This document shows, piece by piece, positions 7,974 through 15,922 of a DNA stretch of 35,206 nucleotides. The translations under genes and the position numbers were made by a program. This stretch comes from Plesiocystis pacifica SIR-1 (GTDB lineage Bacteria; Myxococcota_A; Polyangia; Nannocystales; Nannocystaceae). The stretch covers positions 1 through 35,206 of the forward strand of contig NZ_ABCS01000101.1 of assembly GCF_000170895.1 (NCBI RefSeq), written 5' to 3'. The notes beneath the pieces were generated by a model. It worked only from the letters and a program-made list of their open reading frames with translations, searched no databases and had not been told where the DNA came from. The first letter of the stretch is position 1; the number at the start of each line of letters is the position of its first letter.

Positions 7974-8635
7974 GCCCGCTGTTCGTCCACGCGGCCGCCG
8001 TCGAGGGGGCCGCGATCGAGGCGAGCCTGGCCGCGAAGGGCCAGCGCTCCGAGGGCCTGGGCGTCGGCAAGGTCGCCGCCGCGACGGCGCTCGTGGCCCT
8101 GCTGCGCGCGCGCCGAGCCGCCGGCGCGGAGCCACAGCTGGTGTGCGTGCTCGGGGTCGCGGGGGCCTACCCCAAGGGACATCTGCGGGCGGGCCTCGAG
8201 CCCCTGGAGATGCTCGAGGCCTGCGTGGTCGAGGCCGACGGCTACGCCGACGAGGGCGTGATGACGCCCGGGGGCTTTCGCGATCTGGGCGCGATGCAGC
8301 TGGGCGCGGTCGGGCCGTGGTCCGCAGACGCAGGCGCGAGCGCGAAGCTGGCCGAGGCCCTGCACTGTCGGCGAGTGCGGGGCGCGACGGTCAGCACGGG
8401 CGCGGGCGTGGACGGCCTGTCCATCGCCCACGCCCTGCGCACCGGGGCCCAGGTCGAGTCCATGGAGGGCGCCGCGCTCGCGTGGGTGTGCGCCGAGCTG
8501 GGGGTGCCCATGGTCCAGGTCCGGGTGATCAGCAACCGCACCGGCGCGCGGACGGAGCACAGCTGGGACCTGCGCGGCGCCCTCGAGCGCCTGGGCGCGG
8601 TCGCGGGCGTGGTCGCCGAGGCCCTGGCCGTCTGA
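7970..8635 (+). CDS. mqnB: Futalosine hydrolase
   Basis: MqnB removes the base from futalosine (or 6-amino-6-deoxyfutalosine-derived product) in the futalosine route to menaquinone, in the cytoplasm. The 221-aa protein belongs to the nucleoside phosphorylase/hydrolase fold. It shows the conserved block VESMEGAALAWVCAELGVP with the MEGAA motif, then RVISN, and an ATVSTGAG segment. The assignment to MqnB rather than another nucleosidase rests on the adjacent mqnD. The start is GTG 7970, which overlaps the previous stop codon by 4 bp and gives a normal family length. mqnD follows after 60 nt, so the two are probably cotranscribed. Confidence 0.85.
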   Translation: MSPLFVHAAAVEGAAIEASLAAKGQRSEGLGVGKVAAATALVALLRARRAAGAEPQLVCVLGVAGAYPKGHLRAGLEPLEMLEACVVEADGYADEGVMTPGGFRDLGAMQLGAVGPWSADAGASAKLAEALHCRRVRGATVSTGAGVDGLSIAHALRTGAQVESMEGAALAWVCAELGVPMVQVRVISNRTGARTEHSWDLRGALERLGAVAGVVAEALAV

Positions 8636-8695
8636 TTCGGCGCGCGGCGCAGATGGGGAGTTGACGCCCTGAAGGCGGAGGCGCAGCCTGGGCCG

Positions 8696-9562
8696 GTGAG
8701 CGAGCGCGAGCTGAGCACGGGCTTTTCGAGCTGCCCCAACGACACCTTCATGTTCCACGGCTTGGTGTTCGGCGACGTCCCCGTGCCTGGCCTGCGCTTT
8801 GCCCCGCACATCGCCGACATCGAAGCCCTCAACCTGCGCGCCCTCGGGCCGGAGCCGCTGCCGATCACCAAGCTGTCCGCGAGCGCGCTGGCGCGGCTGT
8901 GCGATCGCTACACGGTGCTCCAGGCAGGGGCGGCGCTCGGGCGCGGCTGCGGTCCGCTGGTGGTCCGCAGGGCCGCGGACGGCGAGGGGGATCTGCGCGC
9001 CCTGGCCGGCAAGCGCGTGGCGATCCCTGGGGAGCACACCACGGCGCACCTGCTCTTGCGCGTGTTCTTCACGGCGCAGGCGGGGGACCAGGCCGAGCCC
9101 TTCGAGGCGGTGATCATGCGCTTTGACCAGATCATGCCCGCGGTCGCCGCAGGCTCCGTCGACGCGGGGCTCATCATCCACGAGAGCCGCTTCACCTACG
9201 CCAGCCACGGCCTCGTGGCCCTCGCGGACCTGGGCGAGTGCTGGGAGCGGGACACGGGCCTGCCCATCCCCCTGGGCATGATCTGTGCGCGCCGCGACCT
9301 CGACGAAGGGACCATCGCGGCCGTGGAAGGTGGATTGCGACGCTCGGTGGAGCTCGCGTTCAAAGCGCCCGAGCGCAGCCGCGGCTGGGTCCGCGAGCAC
9401 GCGCGCGAGCTCGACGACGCGGTCTGTGCCCAGCACATCGCGCTCTACGTCAACGACTTCTCCGTCGACCTCGGCGCGGAGGGCCGGGCGGCCATCGACG
9501 AGTTGATCGCGCGCGGGCGGGCGAGCGCCTTCTTGCCTCCTGGCTCCTCACCTTGGCGCTGA
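8696..9562 (+). CDS. mqnD: 1,4-dihydroxy-6-naphthoate synthase
   Basis: MqnD converts cyclic dehypoxanthine futalosine to 1,4-dihydroxy-6-naphthoate, the ring precursor of menaquinone. The 288-aa protein has the signature SSCPNDTFMFHGLV near its N-terminus. It also has ADIEALN and ITKLS blocks, the LAGKRVAIPGEHTTAHLLLR segment and the central GLIIHESRFTYA, all typical of MqnD and its periplasmic-binding-protein-like fold. The PNDTF motif separates it from MqnA. The start is GTG 8696; no in-frame upstream start fits better. It follows mqnB, consistent with a two-gene menaquinone unit. MqnA, MqnC and MqnE must lie elsewhere. Confidence 0.92.
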   Translation: MSERELSTGFSSCPNDTFMFHGLVFGDVPVPGLRFAPHIADIEALNLRALGPEPLPITKLSASALARLCDRYTVLQAGAALGRGCGPLVVRRAADGEGDLRALAGKRVAIPGEHTTAHLLLRVFFTAQAGDQAEPFEAVIMRFDQIMPAVAAGSVDAGLIIHESRFTYASHGLVALADLGECWERDTGLPIPLGMICARRDLDEGTIAAVEGGLRRSVELAFKAPERSRGWVREHARELDDAVCAQHIALYVNDFSVDLGAEGRAAIDELIARGRASAFLPPGSSPWR

Positions 9563-9572
9563 CTTCCCTACA

Positions 9573-9589
9573 CTCACCTGAAAGGTGAG
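9573..9589 (+). terminator. Short hairpin after mqnD, possible terminator
   Basis: CTCACCT (9573-9579) and AGGTGAG (9583-9589) form a perfect 7-bp stem with a 3-nt loop, 10 bp after the mqnD stop codon. No T-run follows, so it may be a processing or stability element rather than an intrinsic terminator. Confidence 0.4.
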
Positions 9590-9667
9590 AGGGGCGCGGC
9601 ACTGGGCGAACTTAGCTGTAGACCTTCAGTGCCATCTGTCGCATCGTGGCCATGTTTCCTGGACTAC

Positions 9668-10663
9668 ATGGACCATCCAATGCTCGATATTCGCCTCCGC
9701 TCGTTGTCTTTGTTGCTCGTGATCCCCAACCTCGCTGCCTGTGCGCAGGGCGGGGCCGAGAACGGAGGGCTCGACAACTTCACCTTCGGCACGAGCGCGA
9801 CGATGAGCACGACGGTCGGCAACGACGACGGCGACACGATGGGCGAGGAGTCGACGGACACGGCGGAGGAGAGCTCGGAAGACGACACCACCGACGCGGG
9901 CACCGAGACGACCACGGAAGGCAGCAGCGACGGCGCCGAGGACTGCGGCAACGGGATCATCGACGACGGCGAAGACTGCGACGGCACGAACCTCGGCGGG
10001 GCGAACTGCGTGGGCCTGGGCTTCGACTCGGGCACGCTGGCCTGCGACGGCAGCTGCCTGTTCGACGTCTCGGCCTGCGAGAGCATCGAGGAGTTCTGCG
10101 GCGACGGGATCATCAACGGCACCGAAGAGTGCGACGGCGCCGAACTGGGCGGGGCGACCTGCGAGGCCCAGGGCTTCGACGGCGGCTCGATGGCCTGCGA
10201 CGCCAACTGCATCCTCGACAGCTCGGGCTGCACCACCAACCCCAGCGACACAATCATCGACTTCGAGGACGGCATGATCCCGCCGGGCGTCCAGAGCGGG
10301 GGCGCCCAGAACTGGGGCCTGAGCCAGACCCTGCCCTACGAGGGCGTCTACGGGGCCGAGAGCGGGGACATCTCCGACAGCCAGGGCTCCTGGGTGCAGG
10401 TCACCGCCAACTTCCCCGCGGGCGGATCGGTCAGCTTCTACCGCTACGTCAGCAGCGAGAGCGGCTGGGACTACGGGCAGTTCTTCATCGACGGCGCGAT
10501 GCAGGACGAGTGGTCGGGCACCGTGCCGTGGGGGCAGGTCAGCTACAACGTGACGGCGGGCGCGCACACGCTGCGCTGGGTCTACGACAAGGACGGCTCG
10601 CTCTCGAGCGGGAGCGACCTGATGCGCATCGACTACATCGTGCTGACCGGCGGGACGATTTAA
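9668..10663 (+). CDS. Lipoprotein with two Cys-rich repeats and a C-terminal beta-sandwich-like domain
   Basis: This 331-aa predicted lipoprotein has lipobox LAAC around residue 24 (SLLLVIPNLAAC). An acidic Ser/Thr/Glu linker follows. Two longer Cys-repeats of the CGNGIIDDGEDCDG...LGG..C...GF..GTLACDG.C type come next (about residues 95-190). The C-terminal part is about 130 aa without cysteines. It starts IIDFEDGMIPP and contains SFYRYVSSESGWDYGQFFIDG and TLRWVYDKDG, resembling the jelly-roll domains of surface adhesins and MAM-like proteins. That fold assignment is inference. ATG 9668 was chosen over ATG 9680; both give a valid lipoprotein signal. The stop overlaps the convergent neighbour by 4 bp. 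Confidence 0.8.
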   Translation: MDHPMLDIRLRSLSLLLVIPNLAACAQGGAENGGLDNFTFGTSATMSTTVGNDDGDTMGEESTDTAEESSEDDTTDAGTETTTEGSSDGAEDCGNGIIDDGEDCDGTNLGGANCVGLGFDSGTLACDGSCLFDVSACESIEEFCGDGIINGTEECDGAELGGATCEAQGFDGGSMACDANCILDSSGCTTNPSDTIIDFEDGMIPPGVQSGGAQNWGLSQTLPYEGVYGAESGDISDSQGSWVQVTANFPAGGSVSFYRYVSSESGWDYGQFFIDGAMQDEWSGTVPWGQVSYNVTAGAHTLRWVYDKDGSLSSGSDLMRIDYIVLTGGTI

Positions 10664-11502
10664 CCCCCACAGGCGGCAGGCGGCGATGGCCTCGTCGATG
10701 CCGGTGACGGGGGCGACCCTCGAGGCATGGCGATCGAGAAGGGTGAGAAGCCTTCGCTCTCGCGCAGGCCTCGCGTCATGCACGGATCGGGCTCGACGCC
10801 CACGGCGGGGCAGGTCGTCGCCCAGGCGCGCTCGAGCTCCTCGCTCGACCCACGCTGGACTCGGACGGGAAAGCAGGGGGTGCAGCTCAGATCATCGAAG
10901 GCGCTCGCGGCCAGCACGAACACCACCGTCCCCGACCTCCGGTCACCCCAGAGCGAATGGAGCGAGGTGCTGCCCTGGTCGTCGTCCGCGAACACCTCGA
11001 ATTGCGGCGGCTCGCCCAGGGCCGCGGGCATCAGCCGCTCCATCCTTCGCCAGTCTCGCTCCGCGAGCGCCTGGTTGGTCGCGCGAACTCGGCCGGCGAC
11101 CTCCTCGGGCACCTCGGCGCAGTCTCGGGTCTCGTCGTCCTCGACCGAGTCGTGGTCTTCGACGAGGACGTCGGTGCGGACGCGCTCGCCGCTGTCGACC
11201 TCGATCCAGTGGAGCGCGAGGCTGCCAGCCGAGATGCCGTGGGCGCGGTGTCTGGCGTAGGGGACGGCGACCACGCTCCCGTCACTCGTGATCGCGGGTG
11301 TGCCCTCGGCTGCAACGAAGGCGCACCCGCCCCGGGTCTCGATCACCAGGCGGGGAGGCGAAGCATCGACGGCTGGGGGCGCGACGACCTCGGTGTTCTC
11401 GGCGGTCTGGCGCGCTGTCGGTGGGCCCTCGGGCCCTCGCACGCAGCCGAGCGGACCCGCGAGCAGTGCGGCCATCGCCAACCCGCTGACGCTCCTGCGC
11501 AT
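10660..11502 (-). CDS. Predicted lipoprotein, unknown function
   Basis: I do not recognise this 280-aa protein. It starts MRRSVSGLAMAALLAGPLGC, a signal peptide ending in a non-canonical lipobox (PLGC), so it is probably a lipoprotein. A beta-rich segment follows (residues about 50-110, e.g. VVAVPYARHRAHGISAGSLALHWIEV). A Cys-containing region (SCTPCFPV, about residue 210) may form disulfides. The C-terminus is Pro/Ser-rich. Coding is supported by strong GC bias at third positions, a clean signal peptide and ATG 11502. It is convergent with the preceding lipoprotein gene, sharing the bases TTAA (10660-10663). Confidence 0.7.
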   Translation of the reverse strand: MRRSVSGLAMAALLAGPLGCVRGPEGPPTARQTAENTEVVAPPAVDASPPRLVIETRGGCAFVAAEGTPAITSDGSVVAVPYARHRAHGISAGSLALHWIEVDSGERVRTDVLVEDHDSVEDDETRDCAEVPEEVAGRVRATNQALAERDWRRMERLMPAALGEPPQFEVFADDDQGSTSLHSLWGDRRSGTVVFVLAASAFDDLSCTPCFPVRVQRGSSEELERAWATTCPAVGVEPDPCMTRGLRESEGFSPFSIAMPRGSPPSPASTRPSPPAACGG

Positions 11503-11803
11503 CGAACTCCAGCATAGCAGAGCCGGCTTCGCGCAGAGGACACTAGCAGGACATCGGAGAAGTCCTCACGACACCTCGCTTGGTCTTTTCGCCGAGCTCT
11601 TTGTCGCCAAAACTTGCGGTGGGATCCACCACAGCGGCGTTTTGGCTCCGCGATCTCGACGAAAATCCACGGCGCGAGGAGCCGCGATGACTTCTCCGAT
11701 GCCCTACCGAGAAAGGCAGCCGCCCACGGGTTCAGCGCCAGCTGAGTCCGTGGACGATGCTTTCGTGGATCATGGGTCCCGGCGCGGCCGGGGTGGGCGA
11801 CTG
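11503..11803. other. Intergenic region with a compound stem-loop
   Basis: These 301 bp carry no convincing gene. They contain the promoter region of the 10660-11502 gene and a nested inverted repeat at 11606-11646. GCCAAAAC pairs with GTTTTGGC, and inside them GGTGG (11618-11622) pairs with CCACC (11626-11630). No T-run follows on either strand. It could be a 3' structure of the P450 transcript. Confidence 0.45.
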
Positions 11804-13039
11804 CTAGCTCCGCGTGCGCACCCGCAGGGTCACGATGTCACGGACCACGGGGCTCGGGCCGAACGCGACGGGCTCGGCCAGCTCGAAGCCGGCGAAGCGG
11901 TCGAGGGCGGTGTGCACGAAGACCTCGCTCTCGAGCCGGGCCAGGGCCGCGCCCGTGCAAAAGTGCCGGCCGTAGCCGTAGCCGAGGTTGTCCTTGGGCT
12001 TGCGCGCGGGGTCGAAGCGGGCGGCGTCCTCGAAGGCCTCCTCGTCGAGGTAGACCGCCGGGAAGAACACCATCACCCGCGAGCCGCGGGGGAGCTCGAC
12101 GCCGGCGACCTCGGCGTCCTCGGTCAGGTAGCGGAGGGTCCCCGACTTGCCGAAGCTGTCGTGGCGCAGCAGCTCCTCGAGGGCCGTCGGGATCAGCTCG
12201 CGCTGGGCCCGGATCGCGGCCTCGCGCTCCGGCACGCACAGCAGGTCCTTGAACACGAAGGTGAAAAAGTGCGTGGTCGTCAGGATGCCGCCGTTGATCA
12301 GCATCGCGACCAGGCCGAGGAGCTCGTTGTTGCTGAGCCCGTCGCCCTGGGCCTCGGCGCGCAGCAGGGTGCTCAGCAGGTCGTCGCCGAGCTGCTCCCG
12401 ACGCGCGGCGACCAGGGCCTCGATGCGCGCGAGGCCGGCGACGACGACGGGCGCGACGGTGGCGAAGCGCTCGGGGGTCATCGCGGGGTCGTGGAGCATC
12501 GAGAGGTTGTTGGCGAACTCGAAGAAGGCCTCGTGCTCGTCCATGGGGACGTCCATCATCGCCGCGATCGCGCGCACGGGGATGTGCTCGGCGAAGGCCC
12601 GACCGTCGAGGACCCCCTCGTGCGTGTGCTGCTCGAAGGCCTCGTCGATGATCGCCTGGATCGCCGGGCGGAGCTTGGCGATGGCCGCGGGGGCGAAGGC
12701 GGGCGCGACGGCCCGGCGGACCCGGGCGTGGTCCTCGGCCCCGAGGCGCTGGAAGCTGCCCTCGATGGGTCCGCGCAGGGACTCGGGCATCATGGCCTCC
12801 GGCGCGGGCAAGCCGGCGGCGCGGGGATCGGGGGTCAGGCGCGGATCCTTGAGCACGGCCTTGGCGTCGGCCATGCGCGAGACCACGTAGAAGTCGGGTC
12901 CGGGCCAAAAACACAGCCGATTGCGGCGCATCTGAGCGTAGATGGGCGCGGGGTTGGCGTTGGCCTCGGCGCTCGTGGGGTCGTAACCAAAGAGGGGAAC
13001 TCCAGGGACAGGCGCGGTGTTGGAAGGGCTGAATTCCAT
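11804..13039 (-). CDS. Cytochrome P450 with atypical I-helix
   Basis: This 411-aa soluble bacterial-type cytochrome P450 is probably a haem monooxygenase; the substrate is unknown. The K-helix ExxR (EELLR, about residue 287) is present. The haem-ligand loop YGYGRHFCTG has its Cys near residue 361, with Tyr in place of the usual Phe. The I-helix reads INGGILTTTHFF (about 247-258). The acid of the usual A/G-G-x-D/E-T motif is Leu, so proton delivery may differ. ATG 13039 (MEFSPSN) was chosen over an upstream TTG. The gene is divergent from a Rieske oxygenase across 469 bp containing a perfect palindrome, suggesting shared control. No ferredoxin or reductase gene is adjacent. Confidence 0.9.
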   Translation of the reverse strand: MEFSPSNTAPVPGVPLFGYDPTSAEANANPAPIYAQMRRNRLCFWPGPDFYVVSRMADAKAVLKDPRLTPDPRAAGLPAPEAMMPESLRGPIEGSFQRLGAEDHARVRRAVAPAFAPAAIAKLRPAIQAIIDEAFEQHTHEGVLDGRAFAEHIPVRAIAAMMDVPMDEHEAFFEFANNLSMLHDPAMTPERFATVAPVVVAGLARIEALVAARREQLGDDLLSTLLRAEAQGDGLSNNELLGLVAMLINGGILTTTHFFTFVFKDLLCVPEREAAIRAQRELIPTALEELLRHDSFGKSGTLRYLTEDAEVAGVELPRGSRVMVFFPAVYLDEEAFEDAARFDPARKPKDNLGYGYGRHFCTGAALARLESEVFVHTALDRFAGFELAEPVAFGPSPVVRDIVTLRVRTRS

Positions 13040-13508
13040 CGGCGGAGTAGAGCAGAAGGCTCTGCCTTGGGCGTCCCGTGGAGATGGCAAAGAGCCGATC
13101 GCCCGCCCATAACCGAGCAGACGAAAGAGGGGATTCTCGCTTTGGTGGATCGGCTCCTTCCTCGGGTTGGGGGTCCGGTTTGGGGTGGCCTCCAGTGTCG
13201 ATTGAGCGTGGATCTAGAATGACCCGTCATTCTCATTTGGTGGTCTCGAAATGCGCGTGGTGCCAGGCCGACCTCCAGGTAGGCGTAAAATCGAGCGCTG
13301 GTTTTAACCACTCTTTATCGCGCAGCTATGCGTATTTTTTGGCCCGCCCACCGACCGGGGCGCGGTCCCGCCGGGAGGCCAGCGGATCTACGAGTGGGCT
13401 GAAAATCGCCTGTTCGAGGCCATTTGGCCACGAAATTGCGCTCGCTCTATCTCGGCCTCCGAGCGACAGTAGCCGGACAGACAAGCCTAGCGAAGGATTG
13501 CGAGTTTC
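13040..13508. promoter_or_regulatory. Divergent promoter region, P450 / Rieske oxygenase
   Basis: These 469 bp separate two divergent oxygenase genes. The sequence is noticeably less GC-rich than its surroundings around 13285-13345 (for example the T-run near 13334-13339). That suits promoters. It contains the palindrome at 13216-13233. An open frame crossing it on the plus strand has no protein-like composition and is not called. Confidence 0.55.
13216..13233. promoter_or_regulatory. Perfect 18-bp palindrome, candidate operator
   Basis: AGAATGACCCGTCATTCT is two perfect 8-bp half-sites (AGAATGAC / GTCATTCT) around a CC spacer. It lies 177 bp upstream of the P450 start and 276 bp upstream of the Rieske start. 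The size and symmetry fit a dimeric repressor such as a TetR- or MarR-type protein, but no such regulator gene is in the window. Confidence 0.6.
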
Positions 13509-14549
13509 ATGAAAGATCTACAAAACAGTTGGTACGTCGCGTCGTGGTCGCGAGACATCGGCATTGGTGAGCCCTACGCCATGTCGATACTGAATCAGCC
13601 GCTCGTGCTCTGGCGGACGCCCGAGGGAGAGATCCGCGCGCTCGAGGATCGCTGCATGCACCGGGGGGCGCCCCTGTCCCTCGGGCGCTGCGTGGGCAAG
13701 GGGCTGCGCTGCAGCTACCACGGCCTGGTCTTCGACGACGGCGGCCAGGTCGTGCAGATCCCTGGCCGGGACTCCGCGCCGCCGCAGGCCCGGGTGCGCA
13801 GCTTCCCGGCCGTCGATCGCCACGGGTGGATCTGGGTGTGGATGGGCGAGGCCGAGCGGGCGAGCCCGGACCGGATCCCCGACATGATGCCCCTCGACAC
13901 GCCCGACTATCACCTCGGGCCGAGCACCTACGACTTCGACGCCGAGGCGCGCTTGGTCCGGGAGAACCTGCTCGACTACAGCCACATCCCCTTCCTGCAC
14001 GCGGACAGCTTCGGCATCAGCGAGGACTGGGCGACGACGCCGGTGGGCCTGACCGAGCTCGACGACGGGGTGGAGTACCGCCGCTGGGTGCTCGACCAGC
14101 CCCTCGTCCCGGGCTCGCCGCTGCGCATGGACGTGTACTCGGTGTTCTCCCTGCGCGTGCCGGGCATCATCCGGCTGTGGAACGGCTACTACCCCCTCGG
14201 CACGGCGGCCGAGCTCGACCACGGCGTGCCGCCGGAGGATTACCCGGGGGTCAAGAACGTCAACTCGAGCAGCCAGGCGGTGACGCCGATGACCGACAAG
14301 ACGACGCGCTACTTCTTCTCCTGGGGTCCGCGCAAGGACTGCGGCGACGAGACGATCCGCGACGGGCTCATCGCGATCGCGGGGATGGCCTTCGCCGAGG
14401 ACAAGATCATGGTCGAGGCCCAGCAGCGGGAGTTCGACCGGGCGCCCGAGCGCGGGCTGCTGGCGCTGCCCTCCGACGAGGGCATCAACACCTACCGCAA
14501 GGTCATGGCTCGCTTCCTGCGTGAGGCTGGCGAACTCGGCGACGCGTAG
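13509..14549 (+). CDS. Rieske non-haem iron oxygenase (alpha subunit type)
   Basis: This 346-aa protein is a Rieske oxygenase of the vanillate O-demethylase-like (VanA) type, which hydroxylates or dealkylates an organic substrate using electrons from a separate reductase. The [2Fe-2S] Rieske ligands are C49-M-H51 and C68-S-Y-H71. The catalytic mononuclear iron site is N153..D156-x2-H159-x4-H164 (ENLLDYSHIPFLH). The N-terminal FQNSWY-like NSWYVASWSRDI block is typical. No reductase gene is adjacent, and the substrate cannot be read from the sequence. The ATG at 13509 gives the standard start. It is divergent from the P450, so the two may act on the same pathway. Confidence 0.92.
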   Translation: MKDLQNSWYVASWSRDIGIGEPYAMSILNQPLVLWRTPEGEIRALEDRCMHRGAPLSLGRCVGKGLRCSYHGLVFDDGGQVVQIPGRDSAPPQARVRSFPAVDRHGWIWVWMGEAERASPDRIPDMMPLDTPDYHLGPSTYDFDAEARLVRENLLDYSHIPFLHADSFGISEDWATTPVGLTELDDGVEYRRWVLDQPLVPGSPLRMDVYSVFSLRVPGIIRLWNGYYPLGTAAELDHGVPPEDYPGVKNVNSSSQAVTPMTDKTTRYFFSWGPRKDCGDETIRDGLIAIAGMAFAEDKIMVEAQQREFDRAPERGLLALPSDEGINTYRKVMARFLREAGELGDA

Positions 14550-14562
14550 GGCTTCGCGGCTT

Positions 14563-14588
14563 CGCCCCCGCTCGCGGGCGCGGGGGCG
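14563..14588. terminator. GC-rich hairpin between convergent genes
   Basis: CGCCCCCGC (14563-14571) and GCGGGGGCG (14580-14588) form a perfect 9-bp stem between convergent genes ending at 14549 and 14604. There is no T-run. It could act as a bidirectional barrier; intrinsic termination is not proven. Confidence 0.4.
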
Positions 14589-14603
14589 GGGGCGAGGCCC
14601 TCG

Positions 14604-15779
14604 CTAGCGCGGAGCGAAGCCCGTGCACGAGCTGGTGATCTGCAGGCTCACGTTCGAGGACGCCGAGTAGCTCGACACGCCCTTGCCGCCCTCGGTGATC
14701 CACATGAGGTCGCCAGCGTCCATGTAGTAGTTGGTGCTGGTGTTCGAGCTCAGCGAGGTCGAGGTGCCGCTGCTGAAGCCGGGGTTGTCTCCGAAGAACA
14801 GCTTCACCGTGTTGGGGCAGTTGTTGTAGAGGTTGACGGTGACCCGGCTGGACCCGGCGCTGGCGCTGCCGCCCGAGGACGAGGGGGCGGCGGCCGCCGC
14901 GGCCGCTGCGGCGGCGTCGGCTTCGGCCTGGGCTTGACGCCGGGCCTCCTCGCGCTGGCGGGCGAGCTCGGCCAGGCGGGCTTGCTCCTCGCGCCAGGCC
15001 CGGTGCTCCTCGGGGTGGTGCTCGGCGAACCACGGCTCGGCCCCGGACCAGAACGAGGCGACGATCGCCTTGTCCTCTTCGGCCATCTGCGGGCCGCAGC
15101 TCTCGGCGAAGCGCACCCGCAGCGAGGGGTCGGGCCACATGTCGCCGTCGAGGTCGTCGTACTCCGGCTCGGGCATGCCCTGGATGAGCCCCGCCGCGGT
15201 GACGCAGGCGTCCTCGAGCACGTCCTCGGGCGCCTCGGCGCACTCCGTGGCGAGCATGGCCAGCTCGAGGACCACGGACGGGGGCTCGAGCAGCTCGGCG
15301 CGCAGGACCAAGAGCGGCCCGAAGGCGGGCTTGCTGTCGAGGCAGCCGCGCTCGAGCAAGGTGGCGCGGAAGTCCATGCGCGCGAGGGTCAGTCGGTCTC
15401 CGGAGCTGGGCAGGCTCGCCGGGCGGACGCTGGCCCACGCGTCGAGGGCCTCGCGGGTATAGGTCGCCCGGTCGTAGCCCGACAGGGACTCGGGCAGCTT
15501 GGGCGACTCGCCCGCGTCGACGCGATCGAGGTAGGCCCGGTGCTCCCAGTCGAACTGCCACAGGTAGACGAGGTAGTCGCCCAGCGCCTCCGAGTCGGGG
15601 GAGGTCGCCGCGAGGCCCTCGCTGCGCCGACGCTCGAGCTCGCTGCGCGTGGTCGCGGGCGCCTCGCTGGCGCCGACGAGGCTCTGTTCGCTGGCCCAGT
15701 GGGTCTGGCTCAGGCAGCCGGCGAGCCCCAGCCCCACTCCCAACACCGCGATCAGTGTCGGTATTCTTCGATTGTCCAT
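14604..15779 (-). CDS. Lipoprotein with coiled-coil and C-terminal beta domain, unknown function
   Basis: This 391-aa predicted lipoprotein has lipobox LAGC (MDNRRIPTLIAVLGVGLGLAGC). The middle is mostly helical, with several scattered Cys residues (around ERGCLD, ATECAE, EDACVT, ESCGPQ) that could form disulfides. A charged helix rich in Arg/Glu/Gln (AEHHPEEHRAWREEQARLA) and a poly-Ala run follow (about residues 270-305). The last 85 residues form a Ser/Thr/Asn-rich domain starting VNLYNNCPNTVKLFFGDN and ending SSCTGFAPR, likely a small beta-sandwich. I do not recognise the family. The start ATG 15779 gives a clean signal peptide. It is divergent from the next gene across 143 bp. Confidence 0.78.
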   Translation of the reverse strand: MDNRRIPTLIAVLGVGLGLAGCLSQTHWASEQSLVGASEAPATTRSELERRRSEGLAATSPDSEALGDYLVYLWQFDWEHRAYLDRVDAGESPKLPESLSGYDRATYTREALDAWASVRPASLPSSGDRLTLARMDFRATLLERGCLDSKPAFGPLLVLRAELLEPPSVVLELAMLATECAEAPEDVLEDACVTAAGLIQGMPEPEYDDLDGDMWPDPSLRVRFAESCGPQMAEEDKAIVASFWSGAEPWFAEHHPEEHRAWREEQARLAELARQREEARRQAQAEADAAAAAAAAAAPSSSGGSASAGSSRVTVNLYNNCPNTVKLFFGDNPGFSSGTSTSLSSNTSTNYYMDAGDLMWITEGGKGVSSYSASSNVSLQITSSCTGFAPR

Positions 15780-15922
15780 GGTGGGCGAACGCTAGCAGCC
15801 TGAGCGGCGCGAGGGCAAGGCGCAGCGACTGGGAAGCTCAATGTGAATCGAGCTGTGGCGATTTGGGAGGGGCGAGAACGACATGATTGACGCCGCTCGT
15901 GCCGAAGGGCGAACCTCGTGGC

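Noticed and set aside
5475..8135. An 886-residue minus-strand open frame opposite the Cys-rich lipoproteins
   Set aside because: It arises because the GAC/GAG-rich coding repeats lack stops on the other strand. No known domain is visible.
10661..10690. A third copy of the dispersed intergenic repeat after the stop at 10663
   Set aside because: Only the first ~13 bases resemble the repeat start. The rest does not match, and the sequence codes for the end of the convergent gene.
13078..13512. A 144-residue open frame in the P450/Rieske intergenic region
   Set aside because: Its composition is not protein-like, third-position GC bias is lost, and it covers the promoter and palindrome region.
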